From: Candidatus Woesearchaeota archaeon | Lineage (GTDB): Archaea > Nanobdellota > Nanobdellia > SCGC-AAA011-G17 > GW2011-AR20 | DNA: 7,068 nucleotides | NCBI GenBank assembly: GCA_018302885.1 | Contig: JAGVZC010000035.1 | Coordinates: forward strand, 1-7,068 | Direction of reading: 5' to 3' | Notes under the pieces: generated by a model | What the model was told of the DNA's origin: nothing | Database searches by the model: none | What the model saw: only the letters and a program-made list of their open reading frames with translations | Translations under genes and position numbers: made by a program | Shown: positions 5,145-7,068 of the stretch, piece after piece | Layout: the number at the start of each line of letters is the position of its first letter | Position numbering within the stretch: position 1 is the first letter of the stretch

Positions 5145-6118
5145 ATGATCAGAACGAAATTGAAAAGATACTTGATTTTGAAAAGAGAAGCTGGGCTATT
5201 AAATTAGTTTCTATAGAAAGATGGGGAGAAAAATCTCCTTGTCCAATAAGATTTACAGTAAATCCTTATCAAGGTTGCGAATTTAAATGTCCCTATTGTT
5301 ATACTTGGTATTCTGATAAGAAAGTGAGTACTAGGGTCGGTTTTAGAGACGCGTTAAAGCACGATATAGAAAGAGCTAAAAGATTTGGAGTTAATTCCTA
5401 TTTAATCGAATTTTCTGCCAGCACAGACCCTTTTCAATATATAGAAAAAGAAAAAAAAGAATCTTTATATGCCCTTAAAGAGTTGCTTCAAGGAGGATTT
5501 AAAATTTTAATAGTAACAAAAAACCCATCATTTCTTCTATTAAAGGACTATTCAGAAATATTAAATAATAAAAATGTATTCATTGATGTAACAATAACCT
5601 CACTAAAAGAAGGAACTCCTGCAGGAAGGGTATTGAATAACAATGGATCATCTGCAAAAGACAAAATAAGAGCAGTCAAGAAGATAATAGAGAACGGCAA
5701 GGATGTGAGAATAAGAATAGATCCTGTAATTCCCTCATTTAAAACGATAAGAGGTCAAACACCAGAAGATTTAAAAGATTTAGTAGAAGAATTAAGCAAA
5801 ATTGGGGTTAAAACAATTATTACCAAGACTCTTAGATTAAATGCTTGGATGCCAGATCCAATTAAAAATATTTTATTAAAGTTTTACAAAGAAAATGGTT
5901 GCCTCGTTGGCAGTAATTATATTTTATCCCGAGAATTAAGAAGGAAGATGCTAGAGCCGATATATTCAGCTTGTCAAAAATTCGGCTTATCTTTTTGTCC
6001 TTGTTATGATTTGGATGCATTTTCAGGCAAGAGAAAAATATCATTTTGTGATGTACAACAGGAAACTTTAAAACGAATGAGTGATGTATATAAAGATAAT
6101 GCACGGGTAGTCGAGTAG
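5135..6118 (+). CDS. radical SAM protein, spore photoproduct lyase-like (COG1533 type)
   Basis: The 327-residue protein carries the radical SAM iron-sulfur motif GCEFKCPYCY with cysteines at 48, 52 and 55. Before it lies a PIRFTVNPYQ segment, and after it SASTDPFQ, ILIVTKNP, VFIDVTITSL and VRIRIDPVIPS, typical of the SplB-like/Rv2578c-type branch. Such proteins cleave S-adenosylmethionine reductively to a deoxyadenosyl radical; the substrate of this one is unknown. Four cysteines near the C-terminus (280, 288, 290 and 305, in SACQKF, FCPCYD and SFCDV) could bind a second cluster or zinc (inference). The ATG overlaps the NIF3-family gene by 10 bases. Its last five codons and its stop (6101-6118) are also the first 18 bases of a tRNA gene, so tRNA excision would remove the 3' end of this message. 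Confidence 0.87.
   Translation: MVLNDQNEIEKILDFEKRSWAIKLVSIERWGEKSPCPIRFTVNPYQGCEFKCPYCYTWYSDKKVSTRVGFRDALKHDIERAKRFGVNSYLIEFSASTDPFQYIEKEKKESLYALKELLQGGFKILIVTKNPSFLLLKDYSEILNNKNVFIDVTITSLKEGTPAGRVLNNNGSSAKDKIRAVKKIIENGKDVRIRIDPVIPSFKTIRGQTPEDLKDLVEELSKIGVKTIITKTLRLNAWMPDPIKNILLKFYKENGCLVGSNYILSRELRRKMLEPIYSACQKFGLSFCPCYDLDAFSGKRKISFCDVQQETLKRMSDVYKDNARVVE
6067..6073 (+). promoter_or_regulatory. possible internal promoter for tRNA-Cys
   Basis: TTTAAAA inside the radical SAM coding region is centred about 31 bases before the tRNA 5' end. Transcription would start about 5 bases upstream of it. This would allow tRNA-Cys and cysS to be made independently of the upstream genes. The motif is short and could be coincidental in AT-rich coding DNA. 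Confidence 0.3.
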
Positions 6119-6171
6119 ACAGACGCTGGCTCGCAAGGCCAGAGACGATGGTTCAAATCCATCCCCGTGCT
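6101..6171 (+). tRNA. tRNA-Cys (anticodon GCA)
   Basis: The segment folds as a 71-base cloverleaf. The acceptor stem GCACGGG (6101-6107) pairs fully with CCCGTGC (6164-6170), followed by discriminator T at 6171. The D-stem is GTC/GAC (6110-6112 with 6122-6124), the anticodon stem CTGGC/GCCAG (6126-6130 with 6138-6142), and the T-arm GATGG-TTCAAAT-CCATC (6147-6163). The anticodon loop TCGCAAG places GCA at 6133-6135, the cysteine anticodon. U73 is a tRNA-Cys identity element, and cysS follows. Odd points: position 33 is C, not U; the 9-base D-loop GAGTAGACA lacks the usual GG; the 3' CCA is not encoded. The first 18 bases overlap the end of the radical SAM gene. No intron is seen. Confidence 0.88.
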
Positions 6172-6180
6172 TGTTTAAAA

Positions 6181-7068
6181 ATGTTAAAAGTTTATAACAC
6201 CCTAACTAGAAAAATAGAGGAATTCAAACCTATTAAAAACAAATCTTTTATAGGGATATATAATTGTGGTCCTACTTTGCATAAATTTCATACCCAAATT
6301 GGTAATTTAAGATCTTATGTTTTTGCGGATTTTGTAAAAAGATACTTCCTTTATAAAGGATACAAAGTCAAGCATGTAATAAAAATTACAGATATAGATG
6401 ATCACATATTGGAAGAGTCGCAAAAAGTTGGTCTAAATCTGGGGGAGTATACAAAAGAGTATTTTGAGGATTATGTTTCCCAAATAAATAGAATGAACAT
6501 TCTGGAGCCAGTTCTTTTACCAAGAGTTACAGATCATATCTCGGAGATAATTGAAGCAATAAAAAAGTTGTCCAAAAAGAAATTAACTTATATTTCGAAT
6601 GGTTCAGTCTACTTTAGAGTTAATGGGATTTCTGATTACGGAAAATTAGTAAATTTTGATAAAAGAAAAAGCTTAATGAAAAATGCTCAAATGAGAGTAA
6701 AAGACTTTGTTTGGGCTGATAAGGAAAACGTTAATGATTTTTGTTTATGGAAAGCATATCGTCCGGAAGATGGGGCTGTTTTTTGGGATAGTGAATTTGG
6801 AAAAGGCAGACCGGGATGGCATATAGAGTGCGCAGTTATTTCACAGAAGTATCTTGGAGAAAATTTTGATATTCACGTGGGGGGAATAAGCCATATCTTT
6901 CCCCATCATACAAATGAAATTGCTATTGCAGAATCTATCTCTAAGAAGAAATTTGTTAATTATTGGCTGCATCATGATTATCTGGTTGTTAATGGGGAGA
7001 AGATGTCTAAAGAAAAAGGAACATTCTATACTCTTAAAGATATTATATCCAAAGGCTATAATCCCTTA
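6181..7068 (+). CDS. cysS: cysteinyl-tRNA synthetase, N-terminal 296 residues (cut by window end)
   Basis: The open frame from ATG 6181 to the window end encodes 296 residues of a class I cysteinyl-tRNA synthetase, which joins cysteine to tRNA-Cys in the cytosol. It starts MLKVYNTLTRKIEEFKP. Expected landmarks follow in order: NCGPT with zinc ligand Cys29, a modified HIGH region at 37-42 (HTQIGN), ITDIDDHIL at 68-76, GWHIECAV with Cys217, FPHHTNE with zinc ligands His242 or His243 and Glu246, and a KMSKE form of the KMSKS motif at 274-278. The family is about 450-480 residues long, so roughly the last third is missing. The gene begins 9 bases after the tRNA 3' end with no ribosome binding site. 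It is probably transcribed with the tRNA, and RNase Z cleavage would leave a nearly leaderless mRNA (inference). Confidence 0.93.
   Translation, partial: MLKVYNTLTRKIEEFKPIKNKSFIGIYNCGPTLHKFHTQIGNLRSYVFADFVKRYFLYKGYKVKHVIKITDIDDHILEESQKVGLNLGEYTKEYFEDYVSQINRMNILEPVLLPRVTDHISEIIEAIKKLSKKKLTYISNGSVYFRVNGISDYGKLVNFDKRKSLMKNAQMRVKDFVWADKENVNDFCLWKAYRPEDGAVFWDSEFGKGRPGWHIECAVISQKYLGENFDIHVGGISHIFPHHTNEIAIAESISKKKFVNYWLHHDYLVVNGEKMSKEKGTFYTLKDIISKGYNPL

Noticed and set aside
6087..6094. TATATAAA as promoter of tRNA-Cys
   Set aside because: Its centre is only about 10 bases from the tRNA 5' end, so transcription would begin inside the tRNA near its D-loop. The TTTAAAA at 6067 fits better.
6130..6136. 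Reading the tRNA as Ala with anticodon CGC so that U33 is restored
   Set aside because: Shifting the loop by one base destroys the five-pair anticodon stem CTGGC/GCCAG. U73 and the downstream cysS also favour Cys.

Overview
The window looks like a piece of an AT-rich archaeal chromosome, most likely from a small-genome DPANN-type lineage (inference). The evidence for Archaea is the OapABC/ArvABC gene set (Zn-ribbon, DUF2073 and Era-like GTPase), the rarity of Shine-Dalgarno sites, and archaeal TATA boxes centred about 24-28 bases upstream of start codons, the spacing expected for leaderless mRNAs. Codon use is dominated by AAA, ATA, AGA and TTA.

Left part (1-2215). The minus strand carries an Era-like GTPase (OapA/ArvA), a DUF2073 protein (OapB/ArvB) joined to it by an ATGA overlap, and, at the window edge, the first 32 residues of the zinc-ribbon protein OapC/ArvC. 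In other archaea these three form one cluster, tied by name to replication origins and more recently to GTPase-driven extracellular vesicle formation. Here OapC is separated from OapB by two plus-strand genes: an MgtC/SapB-type membrane protein and a 99-residue protein I do not recognise. The latter ends directly against the end of oapB with no spacer.

Middle (about 2257-3530). An insertion-sequence-like element lies in the divergent intergenic region between oapA and the right-hand operon and leaves both flanking promoters intact. It has two genes: a 52-residue basic protein missing from ordinary length-filtered ORF lists, and a zinc-ribbon DDE transposase. Their promoters are paralogous. 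In each, a TATA box is bracketed by GGTGCC/GGCACC half-sites exactly 25 bases apart, with the start codon 10 bases after the second half-site. The half-sites are swapped between the two promoters so that complementarity is kept. This suggests a shared operator and is the most original regulatory signal in the window.

Right part (3582-7068). One tightly packed plus-strand array holds a nicotinamidase/isochorismatase-like hydrolase, a NIF3-family metalloprotein, a radical SAM protein of the spore-photoproduct-lyase-like type, a tRNA-Cys(GCA), and cysS, which runs off the window end. The stop codon of the radical SAM gene lies inside the tRNA D-loop, and cysS starts 9 bases after the tRNA. tRNA processing must therefore separate these messages or compete with them. 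The tRNA has C33 in place of the nearly universal U33 and lacks the GG pair in the D-loop. The synthetase has a modified HIGH motif. Together these hint at a co-evolved, divergent tRNA-Cys/CysRS pair.
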